Shown here in pieces: positions 1 to 5,864 of a DNA stretch of 9,796 bases. The position numbers were made by a program, and so were the translations under genes. The first letter of the stretch is position 1, and every line of letters starts with the position of its first letter. The stretch comes from Deltaproteobacteria bacterium (GTDB lineage Bacteria > Myxococcota_A > UBA796 > UBA2385): assembly GCA_015489145.1 (NCBI GenBank), contig WGAH01000021.1, positions 1-9,796 of the forward strand. The letters run 5' to 3'. Under the pieces are notes generated by a model that was not told the DNA's origin, made no database searches, and saw only the letters and a list, made by a program, of their open reading frames with translations.

Positions 1-23
1 CGCCAATAGAAGTCCGCCGCGCT

Positions 24-112
24 GCGGAAGTGGCGGAATTGGTAGACGCGCCAGGCTCAGGACCTGGTGACCAATCGCGGTCATGGGGGTTCGAGTCCCC
101 CCTTCCGCACCA
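24..112 (+). tRNA. tRNA-Leu (anticodon CAG)
   Basis: A class II tRNA with a long variable arm. The acceptor stem pairs GCGGAAG (24-30) with CTTCCGC (102-108), followed by discriminator A109 and a genome-encoded CCA (110-112). The anticodon stem is CCAGG/CCTGG around the loop CTCAGGA, giving anticodon CAG, which reads CUG leucine codons. The T-arm is GGGGG-TTCGAGT-CCCCC. The D-arm carries the usual TTGGTAGA of bacterial tRNA-Leu. CUG is the dominant Leu codon expected in a genome this GC-rich. Only 23 bases of upstream sequence are visible, too little to call the promoter. No integrase or attachment-site repeat is seen next to it. Confidence 0.97.
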
Positions 113-116
113 TATC

Positions 117-147
117 GGCCAGGCCATCCGGCCTGGCCGTTCTTCTT
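117..147 (+). terminator. Intrinsic terminator of tRNA-Leu
   Basis: A perfect 9-bp hairpin, GGCCAGGCC (117-125) and GGCCTGGCC (130-138), with the 4-base loop ATCC. It is followed by a T-rich tail GTTCTTCTT (139-147), notable in a window almost without T-runs. It sits four bases after the tRNA CCA end and ahead of the nudix ribosome-binding site, so it most likely ends the tRNA transcript and separates it from the nudix gene. Confidence 0.85.
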
Positions 148-169
148 GGCGCCGGTCCGGGAGGCCCCC

Positions 170-685
170 ATGGCGGATCGCGAGGTCATCTACGACGGGC
201 GCATCGTCAAGCTCGGGATCGAGACCGCCACCCTTCCCGACGGCCGCACCGCCCGCCTCGAGATCGTCCGCCACCCGGGGGCCGCCGCCGTGGTCGCCGT
301 GGACGCCGAGGACCGCGTGGTGTTGATCCGGCAGCACCGCCACGCCGCCGGCGGCCTCATCCTCGAGGTGCCCGCCGGCGTGCTGGAGCCCGGCGAGACC
401 CCGGCCGCCTGCGCCGCCCGGGAGCTGACCGAGGAGACCGGCCTCGTCGCCGGCGCCATCGAGCCCCTGGGCTTCGTCCTCACCACCCCGGGCTTCACCG
501 ACGAGCGCATCTGGATCTTTTCCGCCCGCGACCTGCGTTCGGCGGAGCGGAACCTCGATCCCGACGAGTACATCGAGGTCCTGCGCGTACCCGCCGCCGA
601 GGCCCTGGCGATGACCCGCGACGGCCGCATCGCCGACGCCAAGACCATCGCCGCCCTGCACCGGGCGCTGTGCCCGCGCCGCTGA
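170..685 (+). CDS. Nudix hydrolase, ADP-ribose pyrophosphatase type
   Basis: A 171-residue cytosolic Nudix hydrolase. The Nudix box G-x5-E-x7-REUxEExGU is complete at about residues 70-92: G70, E76, then RELTEETGL with metal-binding glutamates. It is preceded by LEVPAG, as is common in ADP-ribose pyrophosphatases. A proline (P108, in TTPGFTDE) lies 16 residues after the box, the known marker of the ADP-ribose subgroup. The likely reaction is ADP-ribose to AMP plus ribose-5-phosphate, a housekeeping clean-up role; other NDP-sugars cannot be excluded. The ATG at 170 was chosen over an upstream in-frame start at 83 inside the tRNA, because GGGAGG (159-164) is well spaced and the family fold begins there. 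Length is slightly short compared with E. coli NudF (about 209 residues). It stands alone, with no obvious operon partner. Confidence 0.93.
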   Translation: MADREVIYDGRIVKLGIETATLPDGRTARLEIVRHPGAAAVVAVDAEDRVVLIRQHRHAAGGLILEVPAGVLEPGETPAACAARELTEETGLVAGAIEPLGFVLTTPGFTDERIWIFSARDLRSAERNLDPDEYIEVLRVPAAEALAMTRDGRIADAKTIAALHRALCPRR

Positions 686-739
686 GCGGCGACGTGCGGG
701 GGTAGCGCCGCCTCCGATCGCGCCCTACGCTGGAGGCGG
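677..739 (+). terminator. Two GC hairpins at the nudix 3' end (possible terminator)
   Basis: Two inverted repeats lie back to back. The first, CGCCGC (677-682) and GCGGCG (686-691), holds the nudix stop codon TGA as its 3-base loop. The second, CCGCCTCC (708-715) and GGAGGCGG (732-739), is a perfect 8-bp stem with a 16-base loop. Neither is followed by a T-tract, so classic Rho-independent termination is uncertain. They may instead protect the mRNA 3' end or act with Rho. Confidence 0.35.
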
Positions 740-846
740 GCCCGGACAGGGATGGCCGACATGCGCTGCGGGCGGCCAGGTGCGACGCCGAACACCCGAC
801 CCGGATCGGGCGCGCTCCCGCGTCTCCCCTCGCGGCCCCCACGCCC

Positions 847-860
847 TGACAGCGGTGTCG
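847..860. promoter_or_regulatory. Small dyad, possible activator site upstream of the sigma-54 promoter
   Basis: TGACA (847-851) and TGTCG (856-860) form an imperfect inverted repeat around GCGG. It lies roughly 100 bases upstream of the start site predicted from the sigma-54 promoter, the usual range for enhancer-binding activators. It is short and could arise by chance. It is listed only because a sigma-54 promoter requires an upstream activator site and this is the clearest AT-containing dyad in the gap. Confidence 0.2.
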
Positions 861-936
861 CGGATCGCGCGGCCCGCCGCGCCCCCGCCGGGCATCCACC
901 ACCCGAAACACGGGCGGCAGGCCCATTCCCGAAACC

Positions 937-952
937 TGGCACGCGCGTTGCA
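937..952 (+). promoter_or_regulatory. Sigma-54 (RpoN) -24/-12 promoter of the lipoprotein operon
   Basis: TGGCAC (937-942), five bases, then TTGCA (948-952) matches the sigma-54 consensus TGGCAC-N5-TTGCA at every conserved position, including the invariant GG and GC. The predicted start is about base 963. That gives a leader of about 17 bases carrying GGAGG (971-975) before the ATG at 980. Transcription would need an AAA+ enhancer-binding protein and ATP, so the three-gene operon downstream is probably switched on by a specific signal. No such activator gene is in this window. The rest of the gap 686-979 holds the two hairpins and small dyad listed separately, and nothing else I can support. 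Confidence 0.82.
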
Positions 953-979
953 TCCCCTCGCGGCGAACCCGGAGGAACC

Positions 980-2566
980 ATGCGAAACACCCCCCTCCTC
1001 ATCCTGCTTCCCACCCTCGGCGCCCTCGGCTGCGCCGACTCCTACAGCCTGGCCGGAGAGGACAAGGGCGCCTACGCCGACACCGGCTGGGGCGGCGGCG
1101 CCGCGGCCGGCGACGAGGGCTACGACGGCGACGCCAGCGACACCGGCTACGACGACGGCTACGGCAGCGAGGACGAGAGCGCCTTCCTCAAGCTCTCGCC
1201 CGCGGCCACCGACGCCTACGTCTTCGTCGCCAACCCCGACCGCAACACGGTGACCCGCATCGCCGTCGGCAGCCTGGCGGTCGACACCACCACCGTCGGC
1301 AGCGACCCGACCATCGCGCTGACCAGCCCGGACTACCGGCGCGCGGTCACCTTCAACGCCGGCTCCGACGACGTGAGCGTCATCGACGCCGACACCCTGG
1401 AGGTGTCCACCGTCGAGGTGCGCGAGAACTACAACCAGATGGTCATGTCGCCGGACGGCGCCTGGGTGGTCTGCTACCACGACAGCCGGGTCGAGGACGA
1501 CGGCAGCGGTTCGAGCAGCTCCACCGGCACCGTCTCGTACAACGAGTTCAGCCTCGTCAACATCGAGACCCTGGAACACGTCCCGATGGTGGGCGGCAAG
1601 AACCCCCACGGGGTGAAGTTCACCGCCGACGGCTCCACGGCCCTCGTCGTCGCCGACGACTACCTCTCGGTGGTGGACCTCACCGCCGAGCCGCCGACCA
1701 TCGAGCGGGTCCCGCTGACCGACGACCTCCTGGACCCGCCGGAGGCCGAGGAGGTCGTGGTCGACCCGGACGGCAACTACGCCATCGTCCGCCAGTACGC
1801 CGCCACGGTGCTCCGGGCCGTCGACCTGCACGACTTCGAGGTGTCCGACCTCGACGTCGGCGACAACCCCACCGACCTGGACGTGACCCCCGACGGCCGC
1901 CACGCCGTCGCGGTCGCCCGCGGCTCCGGCGAGCTGTGGGTCTACGACCTCGACGACCTCGCGGCCGAGCCCCAGGTGATCGAGATGCCCACCGGCGAGG
2001 TCTTCGGCAGCATCGTGCTCAGCCCCGACGACACCAAGGGGCTGCTCTACAGCACCCAGACCGGCCAGTCCCGCTACGCCTCCTGGGACCGGGCGACCGA
2101 CGAGATCACGGTGCGGAGCCTGGTCAAGCCGGTCGACACGGTGGCGGTGAGCCCCACCGGCGGCACGGCGCTGGTCTTCCACCCGAAGGACGACGGCGAG
2201 GACGTGGACCCCGACTCGCCCTTCGCCGGGAGCTACGCGCTCACCCTCATCGACCTCGCCGACTTCTTCAGCAACCCGCTCAAGCTGCCCGCCGAGCCGA
2301 TCGCCTTCGACAGCACCGAGGACGGCGAGAACGGCATCTTCATCATGGACGGCGAGCCCTACCTCGTCGAGCTGGACTACAGCTCGCTGCTCTACGAGGA
2401 GGTCGAGCTCAAGAGCGAGCCGGTCTACATCGGCGTGCTCCCGGACACGCGCGTCGCCTACGCCAGCCAGGACCACCCCCTGGGCCGCATCTCCTTCTAC
2501 GACATCGACACGCAGGAGCTCCAGACCATCACCGGCTTCGAGCTCAACAGCGGCATCGACCAGTGA
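980..2566 (+). CDS. Beta-propeller lipoprotein A (YVTN/WD40-like repeats), first gene of operon
   Basis: A 528-residue predicted lipoprotein of unknown function. The signal peptide ends at a lipobox-like GALGC, with the lipidated Cys at residue 18 and Ala at +2. Next comes a flexible Gly/Asp/Tyr-rich linker (about 24-67) containing two DTGW/DTGY units. The rest (about 75-525) is a series of beta-propeller blades, visible as SPDG/DPDG/TPDG turns near residues 157, 262, 303 and 348, each following a strand such as SVVDL or LWVYDL. This is typical of YVTN-type propellers, which usually bind proteins or ligands and are often not enzymes. A second low-complexity loop (DDGSGSSSS, about 173-181) projects from one blade. 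The ATG at 980 has GGAGG four bases upstream and opens a proper signal peptide; the longer in-frame start at 752 does not. It is paralogous to the next gene. Its role is not known. Confidence 0.88.
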   Translation: MRNTPLLILLPTLGALGCADSYSLAGEDKGAYADTGWGGGAAAGDEGYDGDASDTGYDDGYGSEDESAFLKLSPAATDAYVFVANPDRNTVTRIAVGSLAVDTTTVGSDPTIALTSPDYRRAVTFNAGSDDVSVIDADTLEVSTVEVRENYNQMVMSPDGAWVVCYHDSRVEDDGSGSSSSTGTVSYNEFSLVNIETLEHVPMVGGKNPHGVKFTADGSTALVVADDYLSVVDLTAEPPTIERVPLTDDLLDPPEAEEVVVDPDGNYAIVRQYAATVLRAVDLHDFEVSDLDVGDNPTDLDVTPDGRHAVAVARGSGELWVYDLDDLAAEPQVIEMPTGEVFGSIVLSPDDTKGLLYSTQTGQSRYASWDRATDEITVRSLVKPVDTVAVSPTGGTALVFHPKDDGEDVDPDSPFAGSYALTLIDLADFFSNPLKLPAEPIAFDSTEDGENGIFIMDGEPYLVELDYSSLLYEEVELKSEPVYIGVLPDTRVAYASQDHPLGRISFYDIDTQELQTITGFELNSGIDQ

Positions 2567-2595
2567 CCCCCATCCCCTTCCACGCGGGAGACGCC

Positions 2596-4173
2596 ATGCG
2601 ACCCCTCACCCCCAGCCTCCTCCTGCTGCTCACCGCCTGCGATCCCTTCGCGAACTGGCCCGACACGGACCACCTCTCCACCGACCGGGCCCTGTGGGAC
2701 GACGACGTGGTGGCCGCCGCCGACGGCATGTACGTCATGCTGCCCCGCGCCGGCGAGCTGGTCCGCGTCCAGGACGACGGCAGCTACGAGGTCGTCGACC
2801 TCGACGGGCTCCAGCCCTCGCGCATCGAGCCCGACCCCACCGGCCAGCGCGTCGTGGTCTTCGGCACCTGGCCGTCCTGCGACGACGACGACCCGAAGAT
2901 CCGGCACGTCAGCGAGTGCCCCTACGACGAGCTCCAGTGGAACCCGGAGCTGGCCATCGTCGAGGACGGCAAGCGCATCGGCGCCGCCGAGATGCCCTCG
3001 CACATGAACGACATCGTCTTCAGCCCGGACGGCCGGGTGGCCGTCGCCTTCCACAACGAGGACAAGGGCGCCATCACCGAGACGCAGGGCATCGTCGATC
3101 TCACGCAGGTGATCTTCATTCCCCTCGACACGGGCGAGGCCACCAGCGTGAGCATCGGCTTCAACCCCTCCGACATCCTGTTCACCGACGACGGCTCGGC
3201 GGCGGTGGTGATGAGCCGGTCGCAGGTGGTGGTCGTCGACCTCGACACCTTCACCAAGACCACCGCCTACCCGCTGACCCTCGACCCGGACCAGTCGGTC
3301 GAGCCCGCCGACGCCGTGCTCACGCCGGACGGTGACTACGCCCTGGTCGCCATCGAGGGGGCCAGCGAGCTGTACGTGCTCGACCTCGCCAACCCGAGCA
3401 TCACGATCGAGACCCTGGAGAGCCCGCCGGCGGACCTCGCCGTCTACCAGGACCCCAACGACGACTCGGACCCGGGCGTCACCCTGGTGGTCTACAGCGA
3501 CCGGGCGAGCTTCGACATGCTCGCCAACGACAACGCCTTCAACCTCGAGGACAGCATCGAGCTGGACGACCCGGTGACCCGCATCCTCGAGGGCGACGAC
3601 TTCGCCCTGCTCTACAACGACTCCGGCCGCAGCCTCTACGACGTGTACCGCTACGACTTCGCCGCCGGGGACCTCGTCGAGTACGTCGTCGACAACCCGG
3701 TCGAGTCCATGCAGCTCAGCGAGAGCGGCGAGTGGGCCGTCGGCGTGCTCACCCCGGAGCCCGGCGCGGGCACCGGCATCGACAGCTACCAGGACGCCAA
3801 CTGGGGCCTGGCGGTCCTCGACATGAGCAGCGACGAGGCGATCAGCCTGGTCGTCGAGGCCGAGCCCGTGGGGGTGGAGCTGGTCGAAAACGAGGACGGC
3901 GCCTTCGCCCTCGTGCTGATGGACGGCGTGGACCAGCTCTACACGGTCAACCTCGCCCAGCCGGGCGCGGCCACCGCCCTCGACCTGCCCGCCCCGCCCA
4001 CCGGCATCGGCACCCTGCCCGACGGGCGCTTCTACATCACCCACCAGTCGTCCCTGGGGCTCATCAGCTTCCTCGACCCGGCCACCGGGGACCTCACCGA
4101 AGCCAGCGGCTTCGCCACCCCCTCCCTGTTCACCGATGACACGCTGCCCCGTCGCGGCGAGGAGAACCAGTGA
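2596..4173 (+). CDS. Beta-propeller lipoprotein B, paralogue of lipoprotein A
   Basis: A 525-residue predicted lipoprotein. The signal peptide ends in a classic lipobox LTAC with Cys15. Asp is at +2, the inner-membrane retention signal in E. coli. The mature part has propeller turns at FSPDG (142-146), FTDDG (196-200) and LTPDG (242-246), and strands VVVVDL and LYVLDL. It can be aligned by eye with lipoprotein A along most of its length, including the C-terminal pattern IGxLPDxR...LGxISFxD near 471-494. There is no long linker after the Cys, unlike lipoprotein A. Cys95 and Cys108 flank an acidic DDDDP stretch and may form a disulfide. GGGAG (2586-2590) sits five bases before the ATG, and the gap from the previous stop is 29 bases, so the two are co-transcribed. 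Function unknown; a structural or binding role is likelier than catalysis. Confidence 0.88.
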   Translation: MRPLTPSLLLLLTACDPFANWPDTDHLSTDRALWDDDVVAAADGMYVMLPRAGELVRVQDDGSYEVVDLDGLQPSRIEPDPTGQRVVVFGTWPSCDDDDPKIRHVSECPYDELQWNPELAIVEDGKRIGAAEMPSHMNDIVFSPDGRVAVAFHNEDKGAITETQGIVDLTQVIFIPLDTGEATSVSIGFNPSDILFTDDGSAAVVMSRSQVVVVDLDTFTKTTAYPLTLDPDQSVEPADAVLTPDGDYALVAIEGASELYVLDLANPSITIETLESPPADLAVYQDPNDDSDPGVTLVVYSDRASFDMLANDNAFNLEDSIELDDPVTRILEGDDFALLYNDSGRSLYDVYRYDFAAGDLVEYVVDNPVESMQLSESGEWAVGVLTPEPGAGTGIDSYQDANWGLAVLDMSSDEAISLVVEAEPVGVELVENEDGAFALVLMDGVDQLYTVNLAQPGAATALDLPAPPTGIGTLPDGRFYITHQSSLGLISFLDPATGDLTEASGFATPSLFTDDTLPRRGEENQ

Positions 4174-4856
4174 TGACCAGCATCCTCGGCATCGCCCTGC
4201 TCAGCGCCTTCGCCCACGCCGGCGGACTCAGCGAGATCTCCGTCCAGATGGGCCGCTTCGGCGCCCCCGACGACAACTGGAGCTCCACCTTCAGCGACAG
4301 CTCGGGCGTCCCGGGCCAGGGGCTGCGCGTGGCGTGGCGCCTCGGCGACGGGCCCGACGCGAACCCCCGCGGCCTCGAGATCGTCGCCGACTGGGACCAC
4401 GAGGTCCGCGGCGCCCAGCTCGACATCGGCTCCGACGCCGGGTGGGGCGACGACTACGCCGACACCTCCGTGCTCTACACGAAGTTCGTCGGCAACCGCT
4501 TCGCCCTCGGCCCGCGCCTGTCCTACCGGGTGGGCGACTGGTTCGTGCCCTACGCCACCGCCCAGCTCGCCGCCTGGCAGTCCCGCATCGCCATCGACGA
4601 GGACATCGAGGACGACGAAAACCCCAACCAGGTCGCCATCGGCTCGCTCACCGGCGCCGGCGTGGTGGCGGTGGGCTTCGACGTGCGCCCCATCACCATC
4701 GGCGAGCGGGCCCGCGTCGGCTCCCACCTCGAGCTCGGCTACGGCTACGCCCTGCCGATGCGCTACACCGCCGACAACGGCGGCAAGGGCCTGGACATCG
4801 GCAGCCTGGACTTCCGCGGCCTCACGGTGAACTGGGGCGTCGGCATCCGCCTGTAG
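4173..4856 (+). CDS. Small secreted protein, probable outer-membrane beta-barrel
   Basis: A 227-residue protein with a cleavable signal peptide (about 1-16, ending AHA before GG) and no lipobox Cys. The mature part alternates polar and hydrophobic residues in short strands ending with aromatic or Gly residues (LRVAWRL, GLEIVADW, FALGPRLSYRV, SHLELGYGYA, LTVNWGVGIRL). This is the pattern of an 8-10-strand outer-membrane barrel like the OmpW/OmpA-type small porins. The chain ends in Leu rather than the usual Phe. An acidic insertion, DEDIEDDEN (142-150), would be an external loop. The start codon overlaps the preceding stop as TGATG, with GAGGAG (4159-4164) eight bases upstream, so translation is coupled to lipoprotein B; a GTG three bases earlier is also possible. 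It is the last gene of the operon. Specific family not recognised. Confidence 0.8.
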   Translation: MTSILGIALLSAFAHAGGLSEISVQMGRFGAPDDNWSSTFSDSSGVPGQGLRVAWRLGDGPDANPRGLEIVADWDHEVRGAQLDIGSDAGWGDDYADTSVLYTKFVGNRFALGPRLSYRVGDWFVPYATAQLAAWQSRIAIDEDIEDDENPNQVAIGSLTGAGVVAVGFDVRPITIGERARVGSHLELGYGYALPMRYTADNGGKGLDIGSLDFRGLTVNWGVGIRL

Positions 4857-4877
4857 GCCCCCGGGGCCGGGGCCGGT
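4856..4877. repeat. GC inverted/tandem repeat in the convergent gap
   Basis: The 21-base space between the barrel gene and the converging Lgt-family gene is almost entirely GGCCCC-C-GGGGCC (4856-4868) followed by a second GGGGCC unit (4869-4874). It can fold into a short hairpin on either strand, but there is no T-tract on either side. At best it is a weak bidirectional transcription stop. Confidence 0.3.
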
Positions 4878-5753
4878 TCAGCCGGCCTCGGCCCGCCCCT
4901 CCACCGCCACCGGCCGGACGGGCGGCCGGCCCCGGTTGCGCCGCCAGACCGCCAGCCCGATGAAGAACAGCACCACGCTTCCGTACTGGGCCGGCGTGAA
5001 GCCGAAGTAGCGGGTGTCGGTGGCCGGGTCGCGGAACACGTCCATCACCAGGCGCACCGGCCCGTAGCTCATCAAGGTGACCGCCAGGAAGAAGCCGGGG
5101 AAGCGCGGCTTCTTGTCGAGGGCCCGCAGCACGAGGAACATCGCCAGGGCCCAGAAGGCCTCGTACAGGCCCATGTCGTGACAGGCCACGTCGCGGCCGA
5201 GCTCGGGGCACATGCCGTAGACGCCGAGCCAGAAATTCGTCGGGGGCCCCGGGTGGTCGTGGGCGACGAAGCAGCCCATGCGGCCGAAGAACCAGCCGAG
5301 GGTGAAGCCGAACATCATCGCGTCGGCGTAGGCGGGCACGTCGATGCGGGGCAGGAGCGGCTCGCCGGCCTGGTGGCGCCGCCGGTTCTCCTTGACGATC
5401 TTGCGGTCCTCGGAGCGCAGGAACAGGTAGACGAAGATCGCGCTGGCGATGAAGCCGCCGAAGCTGCTGAGCCCGTGCCAGACCTGGAAGATCACCATCG
5501 GGTTCTCGACGAGCTGCTCGGGGTAGTAGAGCAGCAGGTGCCCCAGGTGCCCGCCGACGAAGACCCCGATGACCACCCAGGTCACCACGCCGTTGAGGAT
5601 GTCGGCGCGAAGCCCGTCGCGCTCGGCCTTCTTCATCATGACCTTCGTGCCGAAGACGAAGCCGAGGGCGACGAGAATGCCGAAGCCGTGGATCGCGAAG
5701 TTCCCGTAGATCGGGATCTTCGGCGGTTCGAAGTAGGGGATCAGCGGGTGCAT
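4878..5753 (-). CDS. Lgt-family protein with altered active-site residues
   Basis: A 291-residue multi-pass inner-membrane protein of the prolipoprotein diacylglyceryl transferase family, which moves diacylglycerol from phosphatidylglycerol onto the lipobox Cys. Family landmarks are clear: IHGFG (21-25), WHGLSSFGG (92-100), GRMGCFVAHDHPG (157-169), LYEA (196-199) and YGPVRLVMDVFRDP (230-243). Length matches E. coli Lgt (291). By eye-alignment, R143, G154, Y235 and R239 of E. coli are kept as R158, G169, Y230 and R234. However Y26 is Phe24, H103 is missing (Phe98), N146 is Cys161, E151 is Asp166 and E243 is Asp238. The ATG at 5753 has GGAG six bases upstream; the longer reading frame adds only a Pro/Ala-rich tail. 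It lies 111 bases after the kinase-like gene on the same strand. It may be a divergent active Lgt or a paralogue with another job, so the symbol is withheld. Confidence 0.85.
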   Translation of the reverse strand: MHPLIPYFEPPKIPIYGNFAIHGFGILVALGFVFGTKVMMKKAERDGLRADILNGVVTWVVIGVFVGGHLGHLLLYYPEQLVENPMVIFQVWHGLSSFGGFIASAIFVYLFLRSEDRKIVKENRRRHQAGEPLLPRIDVPAYADAMMFGFTLGWFFGRMGCFVAHDHPGPPTNFWLGVYGMCPELGRDVACHDMGLYEAFWALAMFLVLRALDKKPRFPGFFLAVTLMSYGPVRLVMDVFRDPATDTRYFGFTPAQYGSVVLFFIGLAVWRRNRGRPPVRPVAVEGRAEAG

Positions 5754-5852
5754 CGGTTCTCCGCGGGCGGGCGGGGCGGTTTCGCCCGGGGCGACCGATA
5801 ACACCGGCGCGCCCGCCGGGGGGCCCTGCCCGCGAGCGGCGGCCGGGGCAAG

Positions 5853-5864
5853 CCGGGGCCCCGG
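5853..5864. repeat. 12-bp GC palindrome directly after the kinase-like stop codon
   Basis: CCGGGGCCCCGG is a perfect palindrome abutting the minus-strand stop codon at 5865-5867. There is no T-tract after it on the minus strand, so it is not a convincing terminator. The 111-base gap to the Lgt-family start also holds a GTTATC-like element around 5785-5800 that could be part of a separate promoter, but the match is weak. Confidence 0.25.

Noticed and set aside
24..112. tRNA-Leu as an integration site for a mobile element
   Set aside because: No integrase, no direct repeat of the tRNA 3' end, and no composition change nearby.
752..979. N-terminal extension of lipoprotein A from an earlier in-frame ATG
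   Set aside because: It would bury the signal peptide and lipobox, and would start upstream of the sigma-54 promoter.
725..2476. Long antisense reading frame (583 codons) opposite lipoprotein A
   Set aside because: Val/Gly/Asp/His-rich low-complexity translation with no family resemblance. It is the mirror of codon bias in a GC-rich gene.
2497..4044. Long antisense reading frame (515 codons) opposite lipoprotein B
   Set aside because: Same reason: the composition mirrors the sense gene, and there is no start context or domain.
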